From contig JAFVAL010000009.1 in NCBI GenBank assembly GCA_017480565.1, forward strand, positions 58,862 through 122,861: a stretch of DNA of 64,000 bases, written 5' to 3'. Positions 1-9,499 of the stretch are shown piece by piece. This DNA is from Lachnospiraceae bacterium (GTDB taxonomy: Bacteria > Bacillota > Clostridia > Lachnospirales > Lachnospiraceae). The notes under the pieces are model-generated. The model was not told where the DNA came from. It saw only the letters and a list, made by a program, of their open reading frames with translations, and ran no database searches. Numbering within the stretch: the stretch's first letter is position 1; every line of letters begins with the position of its first letter. The position numbers and the translations under genes are program-made.

Positions 1-7
1 TTAGTTT

Positions 8-1087
8 ATGAGAATAGTAGTAGTTGGTGGAGGAAATATTGGTACACAGTTAATGGTTCATTGCGCAGAAAAAGGCCATGAGGTAATTGCATATACTTCT
101 ACACCAGATCTGTTTGATAGGCATTTGAGCATTGTGAATGAATATGGGAACGTTATCCATGAGGGTAATCTTTTAAAAGCAACAAATGATCCTCAAGACG
201 CGTTTTTTCAAGCTGATATCATTATAGTTACAATCCCAGCGACTGTGATGAAGGAGAACGCCGATCTGATTTATAAGTATAGTGATCCACAAACTATGAT
301 AGGAGTTATTCCTGGCAATGGAGGAAGTGAATGTGCATTTTCTAAGTGTATCGAACGAGGAAATGTCTTTTTTGCCGTGGAACGAGTTCCAGCAATCGCA
401 AGATTGGTTAAAAAGGGAAAACAGGTAAAGTCTACTGGCTATAGAGAAGAACTTCATGTTTCCTCACTTCCGATTGCGCGTGTAAATGAGTGTTGTCGTT
501 TAATTGAAGATATTTATGATATTCCATGCAAACCAATTCCGAGTTTCTTGAACTTGACTATGACGCCTTCAAATCCTATTTTACACACAACTAGGTTGAG
601 AACGATATTTAGTGATTATAAACCTGGAAAAGTCTATGAAAATGTTCCGCTCTTTTATGAAGAATGGGATGATGCATCATCAAAACTTCTGTTCATGTGT
701 GATGACGAGGTCCAAAAGATATGCCATGCACTTCCCACTTTTCATCTTGAGTATGTTAAATCACTGAAAGAACATTATGAGAGTCCTACTGTTGAGGCAA
801 TGACTAAAAAAATATCCGGTATTCCTGCGTTTAAGGGGCTTAAAACACCAACGATAGAAGTGAAAGGTGGGTTTATTCCTGATCTACGATCCAGATATTT
901 TACAGCAGATTTCTCATATGGATTAAGTATTATTAAGCAGATTGCGGAGTTTGCAGATATTTTTACACCTAACATTGATGAGACTATTGCATGGTATGAG
1001 AGTATTGCAATTGAACATCGAAAATTTTGTTACGAAGATTATGGCATAATTACCAGAAAAGATTTTGAAATGTTTTATCTCAAATGA
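8..1087 (+). CDS. NAD/NADP octopine/nopaline (opine) dehydrogenase family protein
   Basis: This 359-residue protein opens with a Rossmann dinucleotide-binding motif (VVVGGGNIG, residues 4-12). It carries the family's NPILH motif near residue 192, whose His is the usual catalytic residue. Opine dehydrogenases reductively join an amino acid to a 2-oxo acid, and distant members in bacteria act on other amine/keto-acid pairs. The ATG at 8 is the first possible start and the gene looks complete, though only 7 bp upstream are visible, so its promoter and ribosome site are outside the window. It is followed after 12 bp by a LicC-like nucleotidyltransferase, and the four-gene run suggests it makes or modifies an amine later activated as a nucleotide derivative. 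The family is clear; the substrate is unknown. Confidence 0.82.
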   Translation: MRIVVVGGGNIGTQLMVHCAEKGHEVIAYTSTPDLFDRHLSIVNEYGNVIHEGNLLKATNDPQDAFFQADIIIVTIPATVMKENADLIYKYSDPQTMIGVIPGNGGSECAFSKCIERGNVFFAVERVPAIARLVKKGKQVKSTGYREELHVSSLPIARVNECCRLIEDIYDIPCKPIPSFLNLTMTPSNPILHTTRLRTIFSDYKPGKVYENVPLFYEEWDDASSKLLFMCDDEVQKICHALPTFHLEYVKSLKEHYESPTVEAMTKKISGIPAFKGLKTPTIEVKGGFIPDLRSRYFTADFSYGLSIIKQIAEFADIFTPNIDETIAWYESIAIEHRKFCYEDYGIITRKDFEMFYLK

Positions 1088-1099
1088 AATGGAGGATCT

Positions 1100-2002
1100 A
1101 TGGAAATAACCCGATACGAATTTGAAATACTTTCTTATATCGAAAGACAAGGTCAAACGGAGCATTCACTCAGACGCTTTGTTAATGAACTTTGTATCTC
1201 GGGGACAGAGATTACCAAGTGTATTCAAACACTATCAAATAGTGGTTGTCTCCAGATGAAGGAGAACTATTTAACCATCACGGAGAAGGGCTTATCGGTT
1301 TTAGAACCATACAGAGTCAAGAAGGCAATTGTCTTAGCAGCTGGGTTTGGGTCTAGAATGATGCCTGCGACCAAAACCATTCCTAAACCTATGGTTACAG
1401 TAAATGGGGTCAGAATTATTGATACATTATTAGACGCCTTGGTGAATGTTGGAATCAAAGAGATTTTCCTGGTTCGTGGTTATCATAAAGAAGCTTTTGA
1501 TGATCTTTATCAAAAATATCCGTTTCTTAAGTTCATTGATAATGAAGAATTTGATCGAACAAATAATATTTCATCAGTATTGCTAGCTCTTAATGAACTT
1601 GAGAACTGTTATTTATGCGAGGCAGATCTTTATATTAGTAATCCGCAGATTATCACTAAATATCAATATGCAAGCAATATTCTTGGTTCATACTCTTTGG
1701 AAACTGATGATTGGTGCTTTAGAATGATAGATGGTTATGCGTCAGACTATAAGAAGGGAAATACTTACTGTTACAATTATTATGGTATTTCTTACTGGAC
1801 GCCAGACGATTGCAAAAAACTAAAACGTGATTTTATTGATACATATAATGAACCGGGGGGCAAGGATTATTTTTGGGAGTTTGTTCCACTGGTTCTTAAG
1901 AAAGACAATTATGGAGTTGAGATTCGTCCATGTAACAAAGAGGATATAGTGGAGATTGATAATTATTACGAACTAGCACAACTTGATCCATCATATAAAT
2001 GA
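1100..2002 (+). CDS. Winged-helix / LicC-like sugar-phosphate or phosphocholine nucleotidyltransferase
   Basis: The protein has 300 residues. Residues 1-70 look like a small winged-helix domain, and residues 73-300 are a nucleotidyltransferase with the signature LAAGFGSRMMPATKTIPKPM. This is the G-rich NTP-binding loop and Lys seen in LicC (CTP:phosphocholine cytidylyltransferase) and related enzymes. It probably activates a phosphorylated amine or sugar as a CDP/NDP derivative for surface-polymer decoration. The start ATG follows a GGAGG ribosome site (AAATGGAGGATCT). It sits in an operon with the opine dehydrogenase before it and the amidohydrolase 16 bp after it. Its N-terminal domain is paralogous to that of the gene at 3608. 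It could instead use a sugar phosphate. Confidence 0.8.
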   Translation: MEITRYEFEILSYIERQGQTEHSLRRFVNELCISGTEITKCIQTLSNSGCLQMKENYLTITEKGLSVLEPYRVKKAIVLAAGFGSRMMPATKTIPKPMVTVNGVRIIDTLLDALVNVGIKEIFLVRGYHKEAFDDLYQKYPFLKFIDNEEFDRTNNISSVLLALNELENCYLCEADLYISNPQIITKYQYASNILGSYSLETDDWCFRMIDGYASDYKKGNTYCYNYYGISYWTPDDCKKLKRDFIDTYNEPGGKDYFWEFVPLVLKKDNYGVEIRPCNKEDIVEIDNYYELAQLDPSYK

Positions 2003-2018
2003 TTGAAAGGGGAGAAAT

Positions 2019-3587
2019 ATGAAGTGCTATAAAGGAGCTATCCTTACCGTTAACAAGACAAATCAAGTATGTAATTATCTTGTAGAAGATCAGGGGAGAA
2101 TCGTTTTTGTAGGAAACGAGCTTCCTATACAGTATGCACATGCGCCCATTATCGACCTGGGAAATAGAGCTCTAGCTCCATCTTTTGCCGATACACATCA
2201 GCACTTCGCTTCTTTTTCAACATTCTATGCTGGTTTAAATGTGATGGACGCAGAGTCGAATGTTCAGATTTCAGAAATGATCAGAGAGTTTGTAAAAAGA
2301 TCATCTGAGAAAACACTGATTGCATTTGGAGCTTCTCCATATTCAGTTAGGGAGAAACGTCTTATCAGCAGAGAAGAATTAGATATTGTTTGCCCAGATA
2401 GAGAAATCATGGTTGTCAAATATGATGGGCATGCTTGTATTGTAAATACTAAGCTTCTTACAAAACTGGAAAATAAAGTGAAGAATCTGCGAGGATATCA
2501 CCCTGAAACTGGTGAAATGAATCAAGAGGCTTTTTTTCAGTTTTCTAATTATATTACCAGTTCGCTATCGTTAATAAAGCTTGTAAGAAATATGCAGGCT
2601 ACTGTAGACTATTATGCTTCACAAGGCATAGGAATGATTCATACAGTAAGTGGAGTTGGATTCTTAATGAATCTAGATATCACTTTTGAGAAGATCTTTG
2701 CAAAAGCACTGACGAATGGCTTCCAGGTTAGGGTTTTTCCTCAACCTATGGATATAAAAGTGGCAAAAAAACGTGCTTTACCACGAATTGGCGGTTGTTT
2801 TGAAAGTGCTCTTGATGGTTGCTTCGGATCACATGATGCGGCTCTGAATGAAGCATACAGTGATGGTGTCGGTGGAACTGGGATCTTATATTATAGCGAC
2901 GAGAAAGTCACGGAGTTCTGCAAAAAAGCAAACCGAGAAGGTCTTCAAATCGAGATGCATGCAATTGGAGATAAAGCATTTGACCAAGCAACCAAAGCAC
3001 TGAAAGCCGCGTTAGATGATTTTCCAAGACAAAACCATAGACATGGCATTATTCATGACTGTCTGCCAACAAAAGAAGGGATACAGATTTGCAGTGAATA
3101 TGGCATTCATATGCCTGTTCAAAGTGCTTTTATCAATTGGAAGCAAGAACCTGATGAGTATCTTGAAAGTATCTTGGGACATGATCGTTTGATGAAGCTG
3201 AATCCGATTCATACTTTTTTGAAAAATGGAATTGTTGTTTCATTTGGTTCTGATGCACCATGTACTTCACCTGATCCGATCATGTGGATGGATAGTGCGG
3301 TCAATAACAGTAATCAAGAAGAGGCAATATCGATTCAGGAGGCTCTTCGCATGTGTACTTATAATGGGTATTGGGTAAGCTTTGATGAGAATGAACGTGG
3401 AAGCTTGGAAGAAGGAAAAGTAGCGGACATGGTTATCTTATCAAAGAACCCGTATGAAGTGAACACGAAGGAAATCGGATCGCTTAAAGTGGAAAAGCTT
3501 ATTCTTTCTGGAAGAGAATATGAAAGCTGTAAGGAGAATGTTATCAAGGCTGTGATAAGAGGCTTGATTTCTAAATCAAAGTATTAA
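2019..3587 (+). CDS. YtcJ-type metal-dependent amidohydrolase
   Basis: The 522-residue protein belongs to the amidohydrolase superfamily (Amidohydro_3). It has the HxH metal site (DTHQHF, about residue 60), a MHAIGDKA segment around 312 with the expected His, and a GSDAP segment near 410 with the final catalytic Asp. Members hydrolyse C-N bonds of amides, ureas or cyclic amines, and YtcJ-like proteins are mostly uncharacterised. No signal peptide is present, so it should be cytoplasmic. The ATG follows AAAGGGGAG. It lies between two LicC-like genes, which suggests that it releases or remodels the amine handled by its neighbours. That link comes from context only. Confidence 0.85.
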   Translation: MKCYKGAILTVNKTNQVCNYLVEDQGRIVFVGNELPIQYAHAPIIDLGNRALAPSFADTHQHFASFSTFYAGLNVMDAESNVQISEMIREFVKRSSEKTLIAFGASPYSVREKRLISREELDIVCPDREIMVVKYDGHACIVNTKLLTKLENKVKNLRGYHPETGEMNQEAFFQFSNYITSSLSLIKLVRNMQATVDYYASQGIGMIHTVSGVGFLMNLDITFEKIFAKALTNGFQVRVFPQPMDIKVAKKRALPRIGGCFESALDGCFGSHDAALNEAYSDGVGGTGILYYSDEKVTEFCKKANREGLQIEMHAIGDKAFDQATKALKAALDDFPRQNHRHGIIHDCLPTKEGIQICSEYGIHMPVQSAFINWKQEPDEYLESILGHDRLMKLNPIHTFLKNGIVVSFGSDAPCTSPDPIMWMDSAVNNSNQEEAISIQEALRMCTYNGYWVSFDENERGSLEEGKVADMVILSKNPYEVNTKEIGSLKVEKLILSGREYESCKENVIKAVIRGLISKSKY

Positions 3588-3607
3588 TAGTAGAAGGAGA
3601 CATTTGC

Positions 3608-5395
3608 ATGACTCAAGAGGAATTTGTTTTACTGAATCATTTGTATAATGCATCTAAAGGGCGTGCAAATGTCTCTACAGATGTTTTCCTTAATCAAACG
3701 AAGACCAATGGAGCGGTTTTTAAAAAGCTCAAGAAGCTAGGTTATATTGATCAAAAAAGTGGAGCTCTTACAGAAAACGGCTATAGTGCATTAGAACCTT
3801 ATAAGGTTAATAATGCGGTTATCCTTGCAGCAGGATCTGCTTCTAGATTTATTCCTCTTTCATTAGAACAGCCTAAGGGCTTGTATGAGGTTAAAGGTGA
3901 ACGACTGATTGAACGCCTAATTCAACAATTGAAAGAAGCAGGAATCGAAGATATAACGATTGTGCTCGGATACAAGTGGGAGATGTTTTCTTACTTGAAG
4001 GAAAGGTACGATGTAACTTTTATTTTTAACCCACTTTACAATATAAAGAATAATATTGAAAGCATTTATGTCGCTAGAAATAAAATAGATAATGCATATA
4101 TTTGCGCGTGTGACAGCTATTTTATAGAGAATCCATTTAACAAATATGAGTATCAAGCTTTTTATGCCGGATATATTACGGACAAGAAAGAAGATGAGAT
4201 GTATGCCGTTACAGATAGTTACAGCCGTATTACTCAAATGGAGAAAGGATTAGACAACGGAAAGGTTCTTTTGGGACATTCATTCTGGACAAAGGATTTT
4301 TCGGAGGCTTTTATCCATTGTGCAGAGAAGGATCAAGAGATTGGGAAATATGACACCCAATTTTGGGAATGGTTAGTGAGGGATAATATAAAGGATTTCC
4401 CTCCCCTCTACTTTAAAGAGTATAAACGTGGTATGATCCATGAATTTGACTATTTCGAACAACTTCGAGAATTTGATAATAATTACATCGGACATACACA
4501 CAGTGAAATAATTAGAAACATTAAACTTGTTTTTCGATGCGATGAAGAAGAGATCATCGATTTTAGAACAGTATCCGAAGGCCTGACAAATACATCATTC
4601 ATCTTCCGAATTGGTGAGATAGATTATATTTACAGACATCCTGGAGAAGGGACAGAGAATATAATTAACAGACGCCATGAAAAACAATCATTAATAAAAG
4701 CAAAAGAATATGGGATAGATCCAACGTATATTTATATGGATGTGAATGAAGGGTGGAAAATATCTACATATGTTCCAGAGTTTAGAGAGCCAGATTATGG
4801 TAGCATTGAAGACTCAAAAAAAGTATTAGAAATACTACGAAAGCTGCATTCACTTCCAGTTGATGTTGATTATGGGATGGATCCTTGGGAAGATGCACTT
4901 ACCATGGAGCAGCTCATCAAACAAAAAAATCCAGAAAGTTTTATCCAGTATGAACCTTTAAAAGAGCAAATTGGTGGATTATATCAAAAGACAGTGGGTG
5001 ATGGGATTGATCATTGTTTTTGCCATGGCGATACTTATAAACATAATTGGATGATACGACCGAACGGGGATGTAATCCTCATCGACTGGGAGTATTCAGG
5101 TTATTCAGATCCGGGCATAGATGTAGGATATTATATAGTGGATGCGATGTATGACTGCAATGAAGCAAAGAGATTCATTAAAGAGTATTTACAAGAAGCA
5201 TGGTCTGAACAAAAAGAGTTTCACTTCTTAGCCTATACTGCAATTATCGCTTATTATTGGTTTGTATGGGCAATGTATAGGGAATCATGTGGTGCGAATA
5301 TAGGTATCTCATTATATAATTGGCATATGATGGCGGAGAGATATTCACAAGAATGTTTACAAGGATTACAGAAACTATTTCAGGCTTTAGAATGA
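3608..5395 (+). CDS. LicC-LicA-like fusion: winged helix, nucleotidyltransferase, choline/ethanolamine kinase-like domain
   Basis: This 595-residue three-domain protein starts with a winged-helix-like domain (1-65). A nucleotidyltransferase follows (about 68-290, with LAAGSASRF and QPKG replacing the usual KPK/KPM). The C-terminal half (about 300-595) is an aminoglycoside/choline kinase fold with the catalytic CHGD-N segment (HGDTYKHNWM, about 475) and the metal-binding IDWEYSG (about 492). Such fusions combine amine phosphorylation (LicA role) and CDP activation (LicC role) in one polypeptide, as in phosphocholine decoration of teichoic acid or lipo-oligosaccharide. The start ATG follows AGAAGGAGACATTTGC. 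Substrate specificity (choline or another amine) cannot be read from sequence. Confidence 0.85.
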   Translation: MTQEEFVLLNHLYNASKGRANVSTDVFLNQTKTNGAVFKKLKKLGYIDQKSGALTENGYSALEPYKVNNAVILAAGSASRFIPLSLEQPKGLYEVKGERLIERLIQQLKEAGIEDITIVLGYKWEMFSYLKERYDVTFIFNPLYNIKNNIESIYVARNKIDNAYICACDSYFIENPFNKYEYQAFYAGYITDKKEDEMYAVTDSYSRITQMEKGLDNGKVLLGHSFWTKDFSEAFIHCAEKDQEIGKYDTQFWEWLVRDNIKDFPPLYFKEYKRGMIHEFDYFEQLREFDNNYIGHTHSEIIRNIKLVFRCDEEEIIDFRTVSEGLTNTSFIFRIGEIDYIYRHPGEGTENIINRRHEKQSLIKAKEYGIDPTYIYMDVNEGWKISTYVPEFREPDYGSIEDSKKVLEILRKLHSLPVDVDYGMDPWEDALTMEQLIKQKNPESFIQYEPLKEQIGGLYQKTVGDGIDHCFCHGDTYKHNWMIRPNGDVILIDWEYSGYSDPGIDVGYYIVDAMYDCNEAKRFIKEYLQEAWSEQKEFHFLAYTAIIAYYWFVWAMYRESCGANIGISLYNWHMMAERYSQECLQGLQKLFQALE

Positions 5396-5526
5396 ATAGA
5401 AATGGATTAAATCAGATATATGAGATTATTCGCATTTCTAATTGCGTCTATTAGGGGTTTGTTATATCATTGAATTGGTTGGGAGAGAATTGAGGTTTTG
5501 CAATATATTTAGGAGGGGAAAGCAGT

Positions 5527-6960
5527 ATGGGGTTTTCTACAAATGCTTTTTTGTTCTTCTTTTTGCCGGCTGCAATTATTATTTTTCTATTTTCAAATAG
5601 ATTAAGCAAAGGGAAAACTGACAGAGCCATTATAGTGCTGCTTGATATTCTTTTTTATTCATGGGGTGGCTGGGAAACCTTATTGCTTTTTATTCTGTGG
5701 ATTGTAATAGCGTATTTGATAGGACATTATTTATACTATTATCAAATATGCGAGAATTCAAATAATAAAGGAAAAACAGGGCTGATACTATCAGTCCTCG
5801 TTTTTGTTGGCTTTTTGGTGCTTGTAAAATATGCAGGGTTTCTTTTTCAACAGATTAACTCGGTTTTTCATACGAATTGGTCAGCACTTTCTATCATGGC
5901 ACCTTTAGGCGTGTCATTTTTAGTGTTTGAAACGGTCTCTTATTTAGCGGATATTTACCTAAAAAAGGCAAGTGCTGGATCTTTGATAGATGTGGCGATT
6001 TTTCTCTCTTTTTTTCCAAAGATTATCTCGGGACCAATTGTTTTGTGGAGAGATTTTCAGAATCAATTTATCGAGAATAAGGTTATTACCCGGACTGAAA
6101 TTACAAATGGATTAGATCGAATTGTCGTGGGATTGGCAAAAAAAGTGATCCTGGCGGACTCTTTCGGTGCTCTGATTCAAAAAATTGAGAACAATTATAA
6201 TACGCTTGGCGCGGACAGAATCACATTGTGGTTGCAGGCTTTTCTTTATTTTTTCCAGATTTATTATGATTTTTCGGGCTACTCAGATATAGCTATTGGA
6301 ATATCTTATGTTTTTGGGATTTACCTACCCGAGAACTTTTCGTTTCCATATACGTCTATTTCTATTTCCGAGTTTTGGAGACGCTGGCATATTTCTCTTG
6401 GGCGATGGTTCCGAGAATATGTCTATATACCTATGGGGGGAAATAGGAAGGGGAATGTCTATTTAAATCTGTTTGTAGTATTTTTGCTGACCGGGATCTG
6501 GCATGGAGCAGGTTGGAAGTTTATTATGTGGGGTGTTTTGCATGGAGTTTGCGTGGTAATTGAAAGAAGGCTGAGAGATACCAGTTGGTATCAAGCGGTT
6601 CCTACGATCATAAAGTGGTTTTTCACGATGTCAGTAGTAGGTCTAGGATGGATCTTGTTTTCGTCTGCAGGTTTTGCAGCATTCTTAACCTTACTGCGTG
6701 ATATGATTAGGCCTACTGTTCAAACATTGAACTATACGTGGCGTTATTATCTCACAAAGAAGACGATGATTCTTCTAGTTATCGCTGCTTTTGGCTCTGT
6801 CTTACGGATATTTATACCAAAGAGAAAGCTCTTTGATTCCTTGACAGTGCACAGAATTATCTTCTATGTGAAACCATTATTGATGTTAGGACTCTTTGCT
6901 CTGACAATCATTTTTGTGGTAAATTCCTCCTATAGCCCATTTTTGTATTTTCAGTTTTAG
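5527..6960 (+). CDS. MBOAT family O-acyltransferase (AlgI/DltB-like)
   Basis: A 477-residue polytopic membrane protein of the membrane-bound O-acyltransferase family. It shows the hallmark segments SEFWRRWHISLGRWFREYVY (about 280) and GIWHGAGWKFIMWG (about 320), which contains the catalytic His. MBOAT proteins such as AlgI pass acyl groups across the membrane for O-acetylation of polysaccharides. The start follows AGGAGGGGAAAGCAGT. The next gene, 11 bp downstream, encodes an AlgX/AlgJ-like extracytoplasmic protein, the usual partner that places the acetyl group on the polymer. Base composition is AT-rich like the preceding genes. The exact polymer is unknown, but the association with LicC/LicA-like genes suggests a cell-wall glycan. 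Confidence 0.9.
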   Translation: MGFSTNAFLFFFLPAAIIIFLFSNRLSKGKTDRAIIVLLDILFYSWGGWETLLLFILWIVIAYLIGHYLYYYQICENSNNKGKTGLILSVLVFVGFLVLVKYAGFLFQQINSVFHTNWSALSIMAPLGVSFLVFETVSYLADIYLKKASAGSLIDVAIFLSFFPKIISGPIVLWRDFQNQFIENKVITRTEITNGLDRIVVGLAKKVILADSFGALIQKIENNYNTLGADRITLWLQAFLYFFQIYYDFSGYSDIAIGISYVFGIYLPENFSFPYTSISISEFWRRWHISLGRWFREYVYIPMGGNRKGNVYLNLFVVFLLTGIWHGAGWKFIMWGVLHGVCVVIERRLRDTSWYQAVPTIIKWFFTMSVVGLGWILFSSAGFAAFLTLLRDMIRPTVQTLNYTWRYYLTKKTMILLVIAAFGSVLRIFIPKRKLFDSLTVHRIIFYVKPLLMLGLFALTIIFVVNSSYSPFLYFQF

Positions 6961-6971
6961 GGACCATGCTT

Positions 6972-8759
6972 ATGAAAAAGATTATCTCAATTGTTTACCT
7001 GACATTGTTTCTTGCAATGCTCATTGTTCCTGCAATTTTTACTAATACAGAAAAACAAGCGATCTCTGAAATAGATAATCGGCATCTTGCTGAGTGGCCT
7101 GTGACAAAATCACTCGGAAGCGATTATTCAAATGGAATTGAAACTTATCTAAAGGATCGCATTGGTGGAAGAAGTCAGATGATTCATGCTTATGGTGTGC
7201 TGATCGATCGTGTAATGGGGGAACTGGCGCATCCAACATATGAATATGGAAGAGATGGGTATATTTTCTTTCGCATGTACAAAAACGGAGTGTTTAATCA
7301 ATATCATAAGGAATACGCCGAGATGGTGCTCCAACTTCAAAACTATTGTGAAGATCGAGGGACTCCGTTCTATTACGTCTTTGAGCCGGAAAAGCAATCA
7401 ATCTATCGGAATTACTTGCCAAATGGGTTTAACTATGATGACTCCTGGGCAAGAGAGATGGTTGCTTATATGCAAGAGATTGGAGTTCATGTCATAGATT
7501 ATACAGAAGAGCTGACGAAAAGAGCGGAGTCTGAACAAGTGTATAATTGGCAATATGACGCAGGTCATTGGAATGACCTCGGTTGTTTTTATGCAACAAA
7601 TCTTTTGTTTGAAGAGATGCATAAAGATTTTGAAGAGGTAGCGCCTATGACGTATGACGAGTTTGATGTGGAGACCGTTGTTGCAAAAACGCTCACAAAC
7701 TCATCATTTGTTGTAAACGAGGAAATCCCAAAGTTTTCCTACATTGCTGGTTATGATGTGATTACATCAGATTGGAAGAAAGAAATCAAGGTGAATGCTT
7801 CATATCCGGGTTTCTTTTATTTTTTGAATAATGGAGAGAATGCTGAAGAATTGCCAAAGATTTTAATCTTTCAGGGCAGTTACTATAATCGAAATCCAGA
7901 TTTCATTACCAGCAGAGCCAAAGAGATTATCGGTGTTCATAATTACCAAAACGTAATGAATTTGGATTATTATTATACAATTTTCCAGCCAGATGTGGTT
8001 ATTATGGACTCGGCTGAGTACGTTATTTCTTCAAACTATTTTGATCAAGGTGCGATGCGGAGAATGGATTTTAATCCGTGCCTACAAGTAGAAGAAATTG
8101 ATAAAGCTGAAATGATTGCGCTTGAAGAAACTGTTTTACTGGACGCCTCACAGCCGCACACAGATGTTCTGACGACTAATATTGGGCTAGATGACATTGC
8201 GTATGTCTATCTATTTCATGAAGGAAAAGTGTATGATTTTAAAAAGAGTGCAGACGAAGGGCTCACGGTAACGTTGGTTAAAGGTATTATCAATAATAAT
8301 TCTTCTATTGAATTGATATTAAGGGATTATAACGGGAAATTATACAAAATGAAAGGGAAATGTAGAGAAGTCAAAAATCTCCTGGGAAGTTTTGAACCGA
8401 CTGAAGGCGTGACAGTTAATGATTACGGCATTTTATTCACAACTACATTACCAGATAATCTTTTTGACGCTGTAAACCTGCAGATCTATACCCAAGGGGC
8501 AGAGAAATATCTCGATACGATTTATCATATTTATGGGAGTGAAAAAGCCGAAGGTAATTATACACATAAAATGGCTTCAGGATGGTATTCGATATGCTTG
8601 AAGGGAAATACGAACCTTTCGGATGAATATGTTTTAACAGAAGTATGGTTAGAAGCTGGGAAAACATATTCATTCCTTATCGATGTAGAAGAATTTTCTG
8701 GCAAACAAATCATTGTGAAGGATTACCAGTGGAATGGTCCCGATTATACAACGGAATAG
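6972..8759 (+). CDS. AlgX/AlgJ-like (DHHW-type) polysaccharide O-acetylation partner protein
   Basis: About 595 residues, starting with a hydrophobic signal/anchor segment (residues 4-22). An extracytoplasmic domain with the DGHWN-like motif follows (YDAGHWNDLGC, about 195), as in SGNH-like AlgX/AlgJ and DHHW proteins that accept acetyl groups from an MBOAT partner. A second ATG lies 6 bp upstream; the one at 6972 has better spacing from AGGGA. The C-terminal third (about 400-595) has no family I recognise and may be a beta-rich polymer-binding region. Tight coupling to the MBOAT gene supports joint action in O-acetylation of an exported glycan. Confidence 0.75.
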   Translation: MKKIISIVYLTLFLAMLIVPAIFTNTEKQAISEIDNRHLAEWPVTKSLGSDYSNGIETYLKDRIGGRSQMIHAYGVLIDRVMGELAHPTYEYGRDGYIFFRMYKNGVFNQYHKEYAEMVLQLQNYCEDRGTPFYYVFEPEKQSIYRNYLPNGFNYDDSWAREMVAYMQEIGVHVIDYTEELTKRAESEQVYNWQYDAGHWNDLGCFYATNLLFEEMHKDFEEVAPMTYDEFDVETVVAKTLTNSSFVVNEEIPKFSYIAGYDVITSDWKKEIKVNASYPGFFYFLNNGENAEELPKILIFQGSYYNRNPDFITSRAKEIIGVHNYQNVMNLDYYYTIFQPDVVIMDSAEYVISSNYFDQGAMRRMDFNPCLQVEEIDKAEMIALEETVLLDASQPHTDVLTTNIGLDDIAYVYLFHEGKVYDFKKSADEGLTVTLVKGIINNNSSIELILRDYNGKLYKMKGKCREVKNLLGSFEPTEGVTVNDYGILFTTTLPDNLFDAVNLQIYTQGAEKYLDTIYHIYGSEKAEGNYTHKMASGWYSICLKGNTNLSDEYVLTEVWLEAGKTYSFLIDVEEFSGKQIIVKDYQWNGPDYTTE

Positions 8760-8809
8760 CATCTTTGTAGTCAAAAATTACTTCGATAACTCATGAAAGG
8801 AGCCCTCCA

Positions 8810-9466
8810 ATGTCTTACCCAAAGCCTTTATCTTCTTGTTCTCTCGAAAAACTCTATGCCTCTTCAGGCCTTTCTGAAGAACAAATCCATTTTTTGCAGG
8901 TTTTTTTTCAAGCATGCGCGAATCTTTACGGGATTGCACCGGTGGCTCACTTGTGGGACGTGTATAAAGAGTATGCAAAGAAGCAGAAGTGCCCGAAGAT
9001 CCGCAAGAAGGATCTGGTTGTATTTGCAGGAATTGTGCGTAGGGAAGTGCATAACTATGAGGTGTATCGGTATGACGAGATTTATCCGGATGAGGTGGAT
9101 TCTGATCTAATCGTGGTGCTTGGCAGACATTGTCAATTATGGGCAGAAGAAGTGGTTTTTCTTTGATGATGTGATGGAAGAACAGCAGAGGAAATCATAC
9201 TTTGTACCGGAGGACTTGCTGACATATGTAGAAGTGAAAAAAAGTGCACAGGAGAATTTGCTTCGTTACCTGGGAAATTTGAAGGCAACTGCAGCTTATC
9301 TGACTACGCCCAGAGGAGAGCGGATCTTCGTCAGGCACTACCGACCCGGGGAACACCGACAGTGAACTTTGGACCGGGATTGCAGCAGATGTTAGAGAAT
9401 GGTACAATTGATCAAAAAGAGCTCATCCGCCGGATGCAAGAGATGGGCATTAATGTAATGGTTTAA
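8810..9466 (+). pseudogene. Broken hypothetical gene with two compensating frameshifts
   Basis: An ATG with a strong AAAGGAG site opens a frame that encodes 118 residues to 9166. Plausible protein sequence switches to the next frame around 9120 (ADIVNYGQKKWFFFDDVMEE...). It then returns to the first frame around 9350-9362 and ends with a convincing C-terminus (MLENGTIDQKELIRRMQEMG) at 9464-9466. Read with both shifts, it would encode roughly 218 residues. I do not recognise the family. Either the gene is decayed, or two sequencing indels of opposite sign occurred, since the shifts cancel. Confidence 0.6.
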
Positions 9467-9499
9467 TTTAACTCGTGAGATTTAGAAAGGAGGTCCCTC

